Source of the DNA: an uncultured Lachnospiraceae bacterium
GTDB lineage: Bacteria > Bacillota > Clostridia > Lachnospirales > Lachnospiraceae
Reading direction: 5' to 3'
Assembly: GCA_947172705.1 (NCBI GenBank)
Contig: CAMWCA010000039.1
Span: forward strand, 1-33,072
Length of the DNA: 33,072 nt
Below are positions 24,213 to 32,854 of the stretch, in pieces. Position 1 is the first letter of the stretch. Each line of letters opens with the position of its first letter. Position numbers and translations under genes: made by a program. The notes beneath the pieces were generated by a model. It was not told the DNA's origin. It searched no databases and worked only from the letters and a program-made list of their open reading frames with translations.

Positions 24213-25439
24213 ATGGAAAAAGTGATTGAAAACTTTTTGACCTATGTAAAAATCGATACAGAGTCTTCCGAGGGCAGTGAGACAACGCCTTCCACAGGGA
24301 AGCAGCATGACCTTGCAAAGCTTTTGACAGAGCAGCTCACGGCAATGGGGGCGGAAGAGGTCACATATGACAGGGAACACTGCTATGTGTACGCCTCCAT
24401 TCCGGCATCTGAGGGCTGTGAAAAAGCGCCCGTCATAGGCTGGATCGCCCATATGGATACGTCTCCCGCTGTAACAGGTGCGGGGGTAAAGCCGCGGATC
24501 ATAGAGGATTATGATGGGCAAGATATTCTGTTGAATCAGGAAAAAGGGATCGTAATGAAGACGGTGGATTTCCCGGAGCTTCCTTCTTACAAGGGCAAAC
24601 GATTGATCGTAACCGACGGTACCACCCTTCTTGGAGCGGACGATAAGGCAGGGGTTGCCGAGATCATGGCAATGGCGGAATATCTGCTGAACCATCCGGA
24701 AATTTCTCACGGGAAACTGCGGCTGGGCTTTACGCCGGACGAGGAAGTAGGCGCCGGGGCGGATTATTTTGACGTAGCGCTTTTCGGGGCGGATTATGCC
24801 TATACTGTGGACGGCGGCAGGCTTGGAGAACTGGAATATGAGAATTTTAACGCCGCCGGAGCTAAGATAACCATACAGGGCAGAAGCGTGCACCCGGGAG
24901 AGGCGAAGGGGAAAATGCGCAATGCCATTTTACTGGCGCAGGAATTCCAGGCAATGCTTCCTGCCAATGAAAATCCCATGTATACCTGCGGATATGAAGG
25001 CTTTTACCATTTAGATACCCTGAAAGGCACAGTGGAGGAAGCTGTAGCGGAGTATATTATAAGGGATCATGACCGCCAGAAATTTGAGCGTAAAAAAGAA
25101 CTGTTTCTAAAGACAGGACAATTTTTGAATGAGAAGTATGGGGAAGGAACTTTTCAGATCGACTTGCAGGATTCCTACTATAATATGAAGGAAATCATTG
25201 AGAAGCATATGCATCTGATAGACAATGCCAAAACTGCCATGGAGGAACTGGGGATCGAGCCGGTTGTAATGCCCATCCGCGGCGGAACCGATGGCGCCAG
25301 ATTATCCTTTATGGGGCTTCCCTGCCCCAATCTTTGTACAGGGGGACAGAATTTCCATGGGAAATTTGAGTATGCGTGTGCAGACGATATGGAAACGATC
25401 GTAAAATTGCTGGTTAAGATCGTACAAAAATTTGCGTAG
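24213..25439 (+). CDS. pepT: Peptidase T (tripeptide aminopeptidase)
   Basis: A 408-residue M20 metallopeptidase, full length for PepT. Zinc-site residues are in place: His80 and catalytic Asp82 in [12 protein letters not shown], bridging Asp143 in [13 protein letters not shown], catalytic Glu177 and ligand Glu178 in [15 protein letters not shown], and Asp in [19 protein letters not shown] belongs to the lid/dimer domain, and [19 protein letters not shown] completes the active site. It removes the N-terminal residue of tripeptides in the cytoplasm, the last step of peptide use. AAAGGAAAGG precedes the ATG. It has terminators or promoters on both sides and seems to be transcribed alone. Confidence 0.96.
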   Translation: MEKVIENFLTYVKIDTESSEGSETTPSTGKQHDLAKLLTEQLTAMGAEEVTYDREHCYVYASIPASEGCEKAPVIGWIAHMDTSPAVTGAGVKPRIIEDYDGQDILLNQEKGIVMKTVDFPELPSYKGKRLIVTDGTTLLGADDKAGVAEIMAMAEYLLNHPEISHGKLRLGFTPDEEVGAGADYFDVALFGADYAYTVDGGRLGELEYENFNAAGAKITIQGRSVHPGEAKGKMRNAILLAQEFQAMLPANENPMYTCGYEGFYHLDTLKGTVEEAVAEYIIRDHDRQKFERKKELFLKTGQFLNEKYGEGTFQIDLQDSYYNMKEIIEKHMHLIDNAKTAMEELGIEPVVMPIRGGTDGARLSFMGLPCPNLCTGGQNFHGKFEYACADDMETIVKLLVKIVQKFA

Positions 25440-25451
25440 ACGCGAAACAGC

Positions 25452-25480
25452 TTGCCAAATGCAGGCGGCTACCGTACAAT
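25452..25480 (+). promoter_or_regulatory. Promoter of the yqeG-aro operon
   Basis: TTGCCA (25452-25457) and TACAAT (25475-25480) are exactly 17 bases apart, starting 13 bases after the pepT stop and about 39 bases before the yqeG start. Confidence 0.65.
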
Positions 25481-25518
25481 AGAAAAAGAATTTACAGGAT
25501 AATGGAGTATAGAGGTTG

Positions 25519-26058
25519 ATGTTGGAAAGGTTTTATCCCGATCTATATATTAAGTCTGCTTATCGGATCGATTTTCAAAAATATTATGCTTCTGGTTACA
25601 GGGGTATTATTTTCGATATTGATAATACGCTGGTGCCTCACGGTGCTCCGGCGGATGGAAGGAGCATAGAACTGATCCAGGGGTTGAAGCGTATGGGCTT
25701 TGCCATTCTTCTTTTGTCCAATAATAAGGAACCCAGGGTTCAGATGTTCAATCAGGCAGTCAATGTACAATATATTTTTAAGGCGGGGAAACCTGGGAAA
25801 AAAGGATATGCGCGCGCCATGGAAATGATGGGGACGGACCGGAAAAGCACCCTGTTCGTAGGCGATCAGCTTTTTACGGATGTGTGGGGGGCAAGGAATG
25901 CCGGGATTTTTTCCATTCTGGTGCAGCCCATTGATAAAAAGGAAGAGATTCAGATCGTTTTGAAGCGTTATCTGGAAAAAATAGTGCTGGCTTGTTACCG
26001 GCGTAAATGCCGGAAGGAAAGCCGTATTTATCTGGTGGAGGGTACAAATGGTCATTGA
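25519..26058 (+). CDS. yqeG: YqeG family HAD phosphatase
   Basis: A 179-residue HAD IIIA phosphatase. The ATG at 25519 gives MLERFYPDLY, the usual family beginning. Motif I is IIFDIDNTLVPHG with nucleophile and acid Asp residues, motif II is LLLSNN, and the lysine and acidic motifs appear as AGKPGKKGYARAM and FVGDQLFTDVWGARNAG. YqeG proteins are related to phosphatidylglycerophosphate phosphatases (GEP4/PGP phosphatase group); the substrate in this organism is not proven. Its last 11 bases overlap aroE, an arrangement that ties it to the shikimate genes by translation rather than by known chemistry. Confidence 0.88.
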   Translation: MLERFYPDLYIKSAYRIDFQKYYASGYRGIIFDIDNTLVPHGAPADGRSIELIQGLKRMGFAILLLSNNKEPRVQMFNQAVNVQYIFKAGKPGKKGYARAMEMMGTDRKSTLFVGDQLFTDVWGARNAGIFSILVQPIDKKEEIQIVLKRYLEKIVLACYRRKCRKESRIYLVEGTNGH

Positions 26059-26914
26059 CGGACATACAAGAACCTGCGGATTGATTGGAAATCCCGTTGC
26101 CCATACCTTATCGCCTTTGATCCATAATGCATTGGCGGAAAAGTTTTCCCACAATCTTGTTTATGTCCCTTTTCCGGTGGAGAAAGGACAGGCATTGACG
26201 GCGGTGAAGGGCGCTTATGAACTGAATATTCTGGGGCTGAATGTTACGGTTCCCTTTAAAAGCGAAGTGCTTCCGGGACTGGTGGAGACGGACGAATTGG
26301 CGGAGCAGATCGGGGCGGTCAACACGCTGGTGCGTACCAGGGGCGGCTTCAAGGGCTACAATACGGATATGCCGGGGCTTTACCGCGCCATGGTAAGTGA
26401 AGGGATAGCGCTTGCAGGGGAAGAGGTGATTCTTCTTGGCGCAGGAGGGGCGGCAAGGGCAGTTGCATTTCTATGCGCGGCAAAAGGCGCTTCCAGGGTC
26501 TATCTGCTGAACCGTTCTGTGGAGAAGGCAAATGCAGTTGCAGAAGAGGTGAATGAAAAAAGCAGAAAGAAGCTGGTATTTCCCATGGCGCTGTCTGATT
26601 ATCCGGAACTGCCGGATGGAAAGTTCCTGGCGATTCAGGCGACCAGCGTGGGTCTGTATCCGGATACGGAGCACGCTGTGATTGAGGAGGAGGCATTTTA
26701 CCGTAAGATACATACAGGCTACGATCTGATCTATAAGCCTTCTGAGACCAAATTTATGAAGCTGGTAAAAGAGCAGAGAGGAAAGGCATATCACGGTTTG
26801 AAGATGCTCTTATATCAGGGAATTATCGCCTATGAGCTGTGGAATGAGGTGAAGGTTTCGGAGGAAACGGCGCAGGAAGTGTATGAGTTACTGAAAGAAA
26901 AAGCAGGGATATAA
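26048..26914 (+). CDS. aroE: Shikimate dehydrogenase
   Basis: A 288-residue NADP-dependent enzyme that reduces 3-dehydroshikimate to shikimate. The substrate domain shows GLIGNPVAHTLSPLIHNA with the shikimate-binding Ser, and LNVTVPFKSEV with catalytic Lys71. Asp107 in GYNTDMPG is its partner. The Rossmann motif is LLGAGGAARAVAF (about 130-141), and LLNRSVEKA holds the Asn-Arg pair that favours NADP. The end has the typical HGLKMLLYQGIIAYELW. It starts within yqeG and is three bases from aroK, so the three enzymes are made as a unit. The other shikimate-pathway genes are not in this window. Confidence 0.95.
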   Translation: MVIDGHTRTCGLIGNPVAHTLSPLIHNALAEKFSHNLVYVPFPVEKGQALTAVKGAYELNILGLNVTVPFKSEVLPGLVETDELAEQIGAVNTLVRTRGGFKGYNTDMPGLYRAMVSEGIALAGEEVILLGAGGAARAVAFLCAAKGASRVYLLNRSVEKANAVAEEVNEKSRKKLVFPMALSDYPELPDGKFLAIQATSVGLYPDTEHAVIEEEAFYRKIHTGYDLIYKPSETKFMKLVKEQRGKAYHGLKMLLYQGIIAYELWNEVKVSEETAQEVYELLKEKAGI

Positions 26915-26917
26915 GGA

Positions 26918-27439
26918 ATGAAGGACAATATTATTCTGATCGGTTTCATGGGGTGCGGAAAAACCAGCGTAGGCATCAGGCTGTCCTATCGGCTGAAGCA
27001 GACCATGATCGACACCGATAAATGGATCGAGCGCAGGCAGGGAATGAGCGTTTCGGAGATTTTTGCAACCCAGGGGGAGGAAGCGTTTCGGAGCATGGAG
27101 ACGGAGTGCTTAAAGGAACTGTTAAGGACAGTGGAGGGACAGATCATCTCGGTAGGCGGCGGATTTCCCATGAGAGAGGAGAATCATGAACTTTTAAAAA
27201 AGCTGGGGAGGGTATTTTATTTGAGCGCCGCGCCGGAGACGATTTATGAGAGGGTGAAATCGGATACCACAAGACCCCTTTTGCAGGTGGCGGACCCCAT
27301 GGGGCGTATCCGCGCTTTGTTAAAGCAGCGTGCGCCGGTTTATGAGGCATGTGCCGATGTAACGTTAGAGGTTTCAGATAAAACTTTTGATGAAATTTTA
27401 GACCAGATCGAACAGAAAATGAAAGGAATCAACCGATGA
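26918..27439 (+). CDS. aroK: Shikimate kinase
   Basis: A 173-residue kinase that phosphorylates shikimate with ATP. The P-loop is LIGFMGCGKTSVG (about 7-19). Substrate-binding residues appear in MIDTDKWIERRQG (Asp), EEAFRSMETECL (Arg) and SVGGGFPM (Gly-rich loop), and the lid has SDTTRPLL with its Arg. It lies three bases after aroE and overlaps the aroQ start by four bases (ATGA), consistent with translational coupling along the pathway. Confidence 0.95.
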   Translation: MKDNIILIGFMGCGKTSVGIRLSYRLKQTMIDTDKWIERRQGMSVSEIFATQGEEAFRSMETECLKELLRTVEGQIISVGGGFPMREENHELLKKLGRVFYLSAAPETIYERVKSDTTRPLLQVADPMGRIRALLKQRAPVYEACADVTLEVSDKTFDEILDQIEQKMKGINR

Positions 27440-27873
27440 AACTATTAGTGATCAACGGACCCAATCTTAATTTCCTTGGAATCCGGGAAAAAAATGTGTA
27501 TGGAACCCAAAATTATGACGATCTTCTGAACATGATCGGAGAGAAGGGCAAGGCATGCAATATTACCATTGAAGTTTTTCAGAGCAATCATGAGGGGGCA
27601 ATCATTGACCGGATACAGGACGCTTATTATGAGAAAGCGGATGGAATCGTAATCAATCCCGGCGCCTATACCCATTACAGTTATGCCATCCGGGATGCCC
27701 TTGCAAGCATTTCCGTACCCAAGGTGGAGATCCATATTTCCGATATTACCCAGAGGGAAGAATTCCGTAAGGTCTCCGTTACGGCGCCGGTCTGCGATAA
27801 ACAGATTTACGGTCATGGGCTGGAAGGGTACCTGGAAGCCATAGACTTTATTTTGGAATCTGTAAGAAAGTAG
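27436..27873 (+). CDS. aroQ: Type II 3-dehydroquinate dehydratase
   Basis: A 145-residue enzyme that converts 3-dehydroquinate to 3-dehydroshikimate and assembles as a dodecamer. The N-terminus LLVINGPNLNFLGIREKNVYGTQ contains the catalytic Tyr22 on the flexible loop with Arg17. FQSNHEGAIIDRIQDA and GIVINPGAYTHYSYAIRDAL follow, and VEIHISDITQREEFRKVS carries the catalytic His and substrate-binding region. Here the usual HLSNIHARE is varied to HISDITQRE. GHGLEGYLEAI closes the fold. It is the third enzyme of the aro run and the last before an untranslated gap of 70 bases to efp. Confidence 0.95.
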   Translation: MKLLVINGPNLNFLGIREKNVYGTQNYDDLLNMIGEKGKACNITIEVFQSNHEGAIIDRIQDAYYEKADGIVINPGAYTHYSYAIRDALASISVPKVEIHISDITQREEFRKVSVTAPVCDKQIYGHGLEGYLEAIDFILESVRK

Positions 27874-27943
27874 TTGAAAAATATCATTTTTTATATTAAA
27901 CTGGTAAAGAATTATAACGTGAAAATTTTAGGAGGAATATTTT

Positions 27944-28501
27944 ATGATTTCTGCAGGTGATTTCAGAAATGGTATTACAATTGAGTTAGATAATAACGTT
28001 TACCAGATTATCGAGTTCCAGCATGTAAAACCTGGTAAAGGAGCGGCATTTGTCAGAACCAAGCTGAAAAACATCAAGAGCGGCGGCGTAGTGGAGAAAA
28101 CTTTCAGACCCACTGAAAAGTGTCCCCAGGCACGTATTGATAGAAAAGATATGCAGTATCTGTATGAAGACGGAGAACTGTATAACTTCATGGATGTTGA
28201 ATCATATGATCAGATCGCATTGAATGCTGAAACAGTTGGAGATGCGCTTAAGTTTGTAAAAGAAAACGAAATGGTTAAGATCTGTTCCCATAATGGAAAT
28301 GTGTTCTCCGTAGAGCCTCCTTTATTTGTGGAACTGGAGATCGTAGATACGGAGCCCGGATTTAAGGGAGATACCGCGACAGGAGCAACCAAGCCCGCTA
28401 CGGTAGAAACAGGGGCAACTGTAAACGTACCATTATTCGTTGAAATGCATGATGTGATCAAGATCGATACAAGAACAGGGGAGTATCTTTCCAGAGTATA
28501 A
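27944..28501 (+). CDS. efp: Elongation factor P
   Basis: A 185-residue translation factor that binds between the P and E sites of the ribosome and relieves stalling at proline runs. Three beta-barrel domains are visible: [20 protein letters not shown] at the start, a middle domain with [14 protein letters not shown], and the C-terminal OB fold with [28 protein letters not shown]. The tip of domain I reads [14 protein letters not shown], with Lys32 at the modification site. AGGAGG precedes the ATG. In many Firmicutes an aminopeptidase P gene lies between aroQ and efp; it is absent here. Confidence 0.97.
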   Translation: MISAGDFRNGITIELDNNVYQIIEFQHVKPGKGAAFVRTKLKNIKSGGVVEKTFRPTEKCPQARIDRKDMQYLYEDGELYNFMDVESYDQIALNAETVGDALKFVKENEMVKICSHNGNVFSVEPPLFVELEIVDTEPGFKGDTATGATKPATVETGATVNVPLFVEMHDVIKIDTRTGEYLSRV

Positions 28502-28590
28502 ACCTGCGGCAATCCTGTCAATACAAGAACCTGAAAGACAATGACTTTCATAACAGTTACTGAAAACGGTTTTGAAAGAAAGAGGTATTT

Positions 28591-29571
28591 ATGAACGGCA
28601 CATCTATGAATTTCACATCTTTTACACAGACAATTCTAAAAAAGCTTCAGGAAAAACTGGGAGAAGATTTTTCTGTATTTTCCCACACGATCAGAAAAAA
28701 CAATGATGTTGTATTAACGGGGGTTATGGTAAAAAGAAAGGATTGCAGCGCCTCTCCTACTTTTTACATTGACGGGCTATATCGAGAAGGTATTTCCCAG
28801 GAAGAGATTCAAAAAATTGCGGATACATTGTATGAGCGTTTCCAGGATGCAGAGCTTAAGGAAGATCCTGATCTGTCAGATTTTATGGAATTTGACAGGG
28901 CAAAAGGGAAATTGGCGTTTAAACTGGTTCATGCAGAAAGAAATCAGGAATTATTGAAGGAGGTACCGCATAAATTGTTTCACGATCTTGCACTGGTATT
29001 TTACTACACGGTGCAGGAAGCGCCCTTTTACGGAAATGCTGCAATTTTGGTTTATAACAGCCATGTAAAACATTGGAAGATCAGTGAAAAAACACTGGTG
29101 CAGACGGCAATTGAAAATACGCCCGCTTTATTTCCGGCAGTCATTGAAAACATGCAGGATGTGATGCGGAAAATTTTGATGGACAGTTTGAAGGAGGACT
29201 TGCCTGATGCTTCAGAAGAGGAAGAGGGGCTGTTTGATGAAGAATGGAGAGAGGAATTGACACGGCAGATGCTTGGGGAACGATCTCCCATGTATGTGCT
29301 TACCAACAGGCAAAAGCTTTACGGGGCGGCATGTATGCTGTACCCTGGCGTGTTGAAAGCTTTTGCCAGACAACAGGGGAAGGATCTGTACATCCTGCCC
29401 AGTTCCATTCATGAAGTGATTCTGGTGCCTGCGGATCAGGAGATCGGGTGCGAAGAACTTCGTGAAATCGTCACAGAAGTCAACCGGACGCAGGTAGCGG
29501 AGGATGAGGTTCTTGCTGATTCCGTGTACTATTATAGCATCGGTAATGATGAAATATTGCGGCTTTCATAA
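28591..29571 (+). CDS. DUF5688 family protein
   Basis: A 326-residue cytoplasmic protein without signal or membrane segments. It begins with a lysine-rich helical part (FTQTILKKLQEKLG), then VSVFSHTIRKNNDVVLTGVMVKRKD-like strands. A central block, VPHKLFHDLALVFYYTV, and a C-terminal domain with RQKLYGAACMLYPGVLKAFARQ, LYILPSSIHEVILVPA and VYYYSIGNDEIL follow. This pattern matches DUF5688, a family frequent in Lachnospiraceae and related Clostridia with no known function. AAAGAGG precedes the ATG. It sits 89 bases after efp, which may be a fixed neighbour, and the next gene is a tRNA. Confidence 0.75.
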   Translation: MNGTSMNFTSFTQTILKKLQEKLGEDFSVFSHTIRKNNDVVLTGVMVKRKDCSASPTFYIDGLYREGISQEEIQKIADTLYERFQDAELKEDPDLSDFMEFDRAKGKLAFKLVHAERNQELLKEVPHKLFHDLALVFYYTVQEAPFYGNAAILVYNSHVKHWKISEKTLVQTAIENTPALFPAVIENMQDVMRKILMDSLKEDLPDASEEEEGLFDEEWREELTRQMLGERSPMYVLTNRQKLYGAACMLYPGVLKAFARQQGKDLYILPSSIHEVILVPADQEIGCEELREIVTEVNRTQVAEDEVLADSVYYYSIGNDEILRLS

Positions 29572-29613
29572 TTTGGGCATAGAGGGTTCACAGTTTTTTT
29601 ATAATTGATGGAC

Positions 29614-29642
29614 TAGACAATCTGGAAGTCATATGGTATGAT
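29614..29642 (+). promoter_or_regulatory. Promoter of the tRNA-Arg gene
   Basis: TAGACA (29614-29619) and TATGAT (29637-29642) are 17 bases apart. The predicted start near 29649 lies inside the left arm of the inverted repeat at 29641-29655. Confidence 0.6.
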
Positions 29643-29774
29643 ATTCAAGGTGATGTAACAAATTTGTAATATTTTTATCATTTGCACCCGTAGTCTAACG
29701 GATAGAACGAAGGCCTCCGACGCCTTTAATGCAGGTTCGATTCCTGTCGGGTGCATTTGCATCACCTTGAATAT
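29641..29774. repeat. Perfect 15-bp inverted repeat flanking the tRNA gene
   Basis: ATATTCAAGGTGATG (29641-29655) is repeated as its exact reverse complement at 29760-29774. The arms enclose the whole tRNA, with 28 bases before it and 4 bases after it. The left arm overlaps the -10 element by two bases. Confidence 0.85.
29684..29755 (+). tRNA. tRNA-Arg (anticodon CCG)
   Basis: A 72-base tRNA. The acceptor arms GCACCCG and CGGGTGC pair fully. The anticodon stem AAGGC/GCCTT encloses loop CTCCGAC, so the anticodon is CCG after the invariant T, which reads the arginine codon CGG. The T arm GCAGG-TTCGATT-CCTGT is standard. The D stem has one mismatch. CCA is not encoded after the discriminator A, so it must be added after transcription. 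Confidence 0.95.
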
Positions 29775-29817
29775 GCAAAACGGCAGAAGAACGCTTGTTT
29801 TGAAAGAAAGGAAATCT

Positions 29818-31125
29818 ATGGAACGTTTAGAGCAGAACAAAATGCATATGTTAAAAGAAAAGTTTTTGACAGCCAGAGACTTTATTATGGACCATAGCAA
29901 GATTGTAATGCCCCTTGTTCTGATTGTATGTGTACTGATTACAATTGTAGTGGCAGTGAATGCCAATCACAGAGACGCACTGGAAAAAGAGGCGGAGCAG
30001 GCAGCCATGGCGCAGGCAGCGGAGGAAACAGGTTCATCTGTGAAAGGGCTTGAGGCTCCGGTTTTTGAACTGGAGGAAAATGCCCATCCGGAGATCAATC
30101 AACTGATTCGTACCTATTATGACGCACAGGTAACAGGAGATACGGAAGTCATTTCTTCTTTGAACAGCGGTTTAAGTGAGCTTGAAATGATACGTATGGA
30201 GGAATTGAGCAAGTACATCGATTCCTATCCGGAACTGACTGTGTACACCAAACCCGGCATGACGGAAAATACTTATGTGGCTTATGTATATTCAGAAGTA
30301 TTGTTTACAGATGCCGGAAAGGCGCTTCCGGGTATGCAGACTTATTACATTGGTTTAAATGACGAGGGCAGCTATTACATTCAGGGAACCTATGACGATA
30401 CCATCAAGAAGTATATTGAAGAGGTCACCCTTCAGGATGATGTGGTGGATCTGAATAATAAAGTAGTCGTGGCTTACAATGAACTGCTTGCAGAGGATGA
30501 GGAACTGAACGAGTTTATTGCCTATTTGAAAGCGAAGATCAATGAGGACGTAGGCGAGATCCTGGCACAGATCGAGGCTCCCGCGGACACCCAGACGGAA
30601 GGGGAACAGGAAGCTGCTGCAGAAGAAACCGCTGCAGAGACTGCACCCTTGATCATTACAACGGTTCGCGCTACGGATGTGGTCAATATCAGAAGTTCCG
30701 ATTCCGAGGAGGCGGACAGGATCGACAAGGCTCAGGTGGGTCAGGAGTTTACCCTGCTGGAGCAGAGGGGCAACGGCTGGAGCAAGGTAGAATATAATGG
30801 CAGCGAGGCTTACATTAAGAGCGACTATCTGGAAGCGGTGCCTGAGGCGGAAGCCGCCGAAGAAACCCAGACAGCGGAAGCTGCCGATGCCCAGGTCGCG
30901 GAGGCAGCCGAGCCGGAGGAACCTGCTGCAGCACAGGAGAGCATGGGAACCGTTAAGGTAAAGGAAAGCGTAAAGGTTCGTAAAAGCGCCAGCACCAGTG
31001 GAGAAGCCCTGGGAACAGCCTATGTGGGTGATGAACTGGAACTTCTCATGAAACAGGCGGACGGCTGGACAAAGGTGAAATATAAAGGCGAGACAGCATT
31101 TGTGAAATCAGAATATGTAGAATAA
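29818..31125 (+). CDS. Membrane-anchored protein with two SH3b domains
   Basis: A 435-residue protein. The ATG at 29818 is chosen because AAAGGAAA precedes it. A cytoplasmic N-terminus of about 35 residues is followed by one membrane helix (IVMPLVLIVCVLITIVVAV) and an extracellular part. The middle domain (about 75-235) starts EINQLIRTYYDAQVTGD and resembles an NTF2-like fold. Two bacterial SH3 (SH3b) domains follow, VNIRSSDSEEADRIDKAQVG...WSKVEYNGSEAYIKSDYLE and VKVRKSASTSGEALGTAYVG...WTKVKYKGETAFVKSEYVE. Linkers rich in Ala and Glu separate them. SH3b domains bind peptidoglycan or peptides in the wall, so a cell-envelope sensor or scaffold is inferred. There is no catalytic domain. A long hairpin follows the stop codon. 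Confidence 0.85.
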   Translation: MERLEQNKMHMLKEKFLTARDFIMDHSKIVMPLVLIVCVLITIVVAVNANHRDALEKEAEQAAMAQAAEETGSSVKGLEAPVFELEENAHPEINQLIRTYYDAQVTGDTEVISSLNSGLSELEMIRMEELSKYIDSYPELTVYTKPGMTENTYVAYVYSEVLFTDAGKALPGMQTYYIGLNDEGSYYIQGTYDDTIKKYIEEVTLQDDVVDLNNKVVVAYNELLAEDEELNEFIAYLKAKINEDVGEILAQIEAPADTQTEGEQEAAAEETAAETAPLIITTVRATDVVNIRSSDSEEADRIDKAQVGQEFTLLEQRGNGWSKVEYNGSEAYIKSDYLEAVPEAEAAEETQTAEAADAQVAEAAEPEEPAAAQESMGTVKVKESVKVRKSASTSGEALGTAYVGDELELLMKQADGWTKVKYKGETAFVKSEYVE

Positions 31126-31129
31126 GAGG

Positions 31130-31187
31130 AAAAGCATTTTGTTTTGTAGGAAATTGTAGTATACTTACAAAATAAGGTGCTTTTTTT
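31130..31187 (+). terminator. Long-stem intrinsic terminator
   Basis: 31130-31148 pairs with 31166-31184 over 19 positions (AAAAGCA with TGCTTTT at the base, then T-rich pairs including three G-T). T residues continue to 31187. An in-frame ATG at 31188 follows directly, but the real start of the next gene is further on at 31218. Confidence 0.85.
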
Positions 31188-31217
31188 ATGGAGCCTGTCA
31201 GGGGATGGAGGATAAAA

Positions 31218-32273
31218 ATGCTGGGTAAGTGTCAAATTGGAATTGTAGGAACAGGGCGTATTGCAGGTATCATGGCGGATACCATCAATCAAATGAAGAA
31301 TGTGAAGCTTTACGCCGTTGCATCCAGGGAAAAGGTGAAGGCGGATGTTTTTGCAGGAAAATATGGCTGCAAAAAGGCATATGGTTCTTATGAGGAACTG
31401 GCGGCGGACGCAAAGGTAGATCTGATCTATATTGCCACGCCTCATTCGGAGCATTTTGCAAATGCCAAAATGTGTATCGAGCACGGCAAGCCGGTATTGT
31501 GTGAAAAAGCATTTACAGCAAATGCGGAGCAGGCGGCGGAGCTGATTCGACTATCTGAGGAAAAGGGAGTGTTTCTTGCAGAAGCAATGTGGACACGCTA
31601 TATGCCTATGCTGACTACCATACGGGAGGTAATTGGCAGCGGGGTAATTGGAGATCCTAAAACCCTTACGGCAAATCTGGGCTATGTAATAGGAGATGTG
31701 GAACGTCTGAAGAATCCTCAGCTTGCAGGAGGCGCACTGCTGGATGTGGGTGTGTATCCCTTAAACTTTGCATTGATGCTGTTTGGAAATAACATTGCCA
31801 AGATCAGTTCAACCTGTACTTATGCAGATACCGGAGTGGATGAGCAGAACACCATTACCCTTCAATACATAGATGGGAAAATAGCCCATCTGAACAGTTC
31901 CATGATTTCCATGAGCGACAGAAAAGGTATTATTTATGGAACAAAGGGATATGCCGTGGTTGAAAATATCAATAATTTCCAGAGTATAGCGGTTTACGAT
32001 GCTTCCTACAAAAAGGTTGGAGTTTATAAATGTCCCCGGCAGATATCCGGTTATGAATATGAGATCGATGCCAGCGTCAGGGCTGTCAAAGCCCATCAGT
32101 ATGAATGCCTGGAGATGCCCCACAGCGAATCTCTTCGGGTGATGAAAATTCTGGACAGCCTGCGGAAGGAGTGGGGAATCGTATATCCCTTTGAAAAATC
32201 GGAGGAAGCGCCGGAATGTGTGAACGAGGAAAAGGAAGAAACCTTCAATACGCCGGCTGAATGTTCTGAATAG
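31218..32273 (+). CDS. Gfo/Idh/MocA family NAD(P)-dependent oxidoreductase
   Basis: A 351-residue oxidoreductase. The ATG at 31218 follows GGAGG; an ATG at 31188 in the same frame lies in the tail of the terminator and has no site. The Rossmann domain starts IGIVGTGRIAGIMADTI. LIYIATPHSEHFANAKMCIEHGKPVLCEKAFTAN holds the conserved Glu-Lys pair of the family. The C-terminal domain has MWTRYMPMLTTIREVI and GGALLDVGVYPLNFALMLFG, in the style of dimeric dihydrodiol dehydrogenase and glucose-fructose oxidoreductase relatives. Substrates are sugars, inositols or similar diols and cannot be told from sequence. The acidic C-terminal tail of about 20 residues is unusual. It is preceded by a terminator, so it has its own transcript. 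Confidence 0.92.
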   Translation: MLGKCQIGIVGTGRIAGIMADTINQMKNVKLYAVASREKVKADVFAGKYGCKKAYGSYEELAADAKVDLIYIATPHSEHFANAKMCIEHGKPVLCEKAFTANAEQAAELIRLSEEKGVFLAEAMWTRYMPMLTTIREVIGSGVIGDPKTLTANLGYVIGDVERLKNPQLAGGALLDVGVYPLNFALMLFGNNIAKISSTCTYADTGVDEQNTITLQYIDGKIAHLNSSMISMSDRKGIIYGTKGYAVVENINNFQSIAVYDASYKKVGVYKCPRQISGYEYEIDASVRAVKAHQYECLEMPHSESLRVMKILDSLRKEWGIVYPFEKSEEAPECVNEEKEETFNTPAECSE

Positions 32274-32297
32274 AAAAAGAATAGATGGGAAAACTAT

Positions 32298-32324
32298 GAG
32301 AGAGTCTGATTGTCAGGCTCTCTC
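32298..32324 (+). terminator. Hairpin after the oxidoreductase gene
   Basis: GAGAGAGTCTGA (32298-32309) and TCAGGCTCTCTC (32313-32324) form a 12-base stem with one T-G pair and a three-base loop. It lacks a T tract, so termination is weak or it serves another role. Confidence 0.45.
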
Positions 32325-32407
32325 GTTGGTTAATCCAGGATGCTTCGTGAAATGGGGCATCCGCTATTGTTTAAGCTGATTCCGGAAATAGAAGAGAGGT
32401 AAATAGT

Positions 32408-32839
32408 ATGAGAATCGATGACATAAAAGTGCTCCAGGAGGTTCAGAGAAACACCAAAATGGCAATGAAGGCGCTGGATACCATAAGCAGTAAGATCTAC
32501 GATGACGATCTGTCCATACAGGCGGCAAGGGAATCCATGAAATACGCAGACATCTATAATCAGGCAACCAACAGGCTGCTGGACGGAAAGATACCCTCCT
32601 ACAAGGAAACCGGTTTTCAGGATCTGATGTTAAAAGGTGGAATTCATGCCAATACGCTGCTGGACACCAGTACCAGCCATATAGCGGAAATGCTGATACA
32701 GGGCTCTAACAGAGGACTGACCAGTATGTGGAAGTCGATCAATCATCATGAGAATGCCAGTAACACCTCCATGGAGATCGCAAAGGAACTGATGGATTTT
32801 GAGGAGAAAAATATCGAAAGACTGAAGCAATATTTATAA
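32408..32839 (+). CDS. Small helical protein of unknown function
   Basis: A 143-residue protein that I do not recognise. GAGAGGTAAATAGT precedes the ATG. It has no signal peptide, membrane segment or cysteine, and it is predicted largely helical from heptad-like patterns (VLQEVQRNTKMAMKALDTIS; TSMEIAKELMDFEEKNIERL). A middle segment has QDLMLKGGIHANTLLDTSTSHIAEML. It begins 134 bases after the oxidoreductase and ends 15 bases before the third dispersed repeat copy. It could be a small four-helix bundle, but no metal-ligand pattern is convincing. Confidence 0.6.
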   Translation: MRIDDIKVLQEVQRNTKMAMKALDTISSKIYDDDLSIQAARESMKYADIYNQATNRLLDGKIPSYKETGFQDLMLKGGIHANTLLDTSTSHIAEMLIQGSNRGLTSMWKSINHHENASNTSMEIAKELMDFEEKNIERLKQYL

Positions 32840-32854
32840 TTAGATAAGCCGCAT

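Noticed and set aside
27874..27943. Separate efp promoter
   Set aside because: TTGAAA at 27874 has only a poor -10 match at 17 bases (TAAACT); it may exist but is not supported enough to list.
28502..28590. Terminator between efp and the DUF5688 gene
   Set aside because: Only a short TGAAAG/CTTTCA pairing without a T tract is present; too weak to call.
29641..29774. Phage or ICE attachment site at the tRNA-Arg
   Set aside because: The repeats are inverted rather than direct, the tRNA 3' end is not duplicated, and no integrase is in the window.
31188..31218. Upstream ATG as start of the oxidoreductase
   Set aside because: It falls directly after the terminator T tract with no ribosome binding site, while GGAGG precedes the ATG at 31218.
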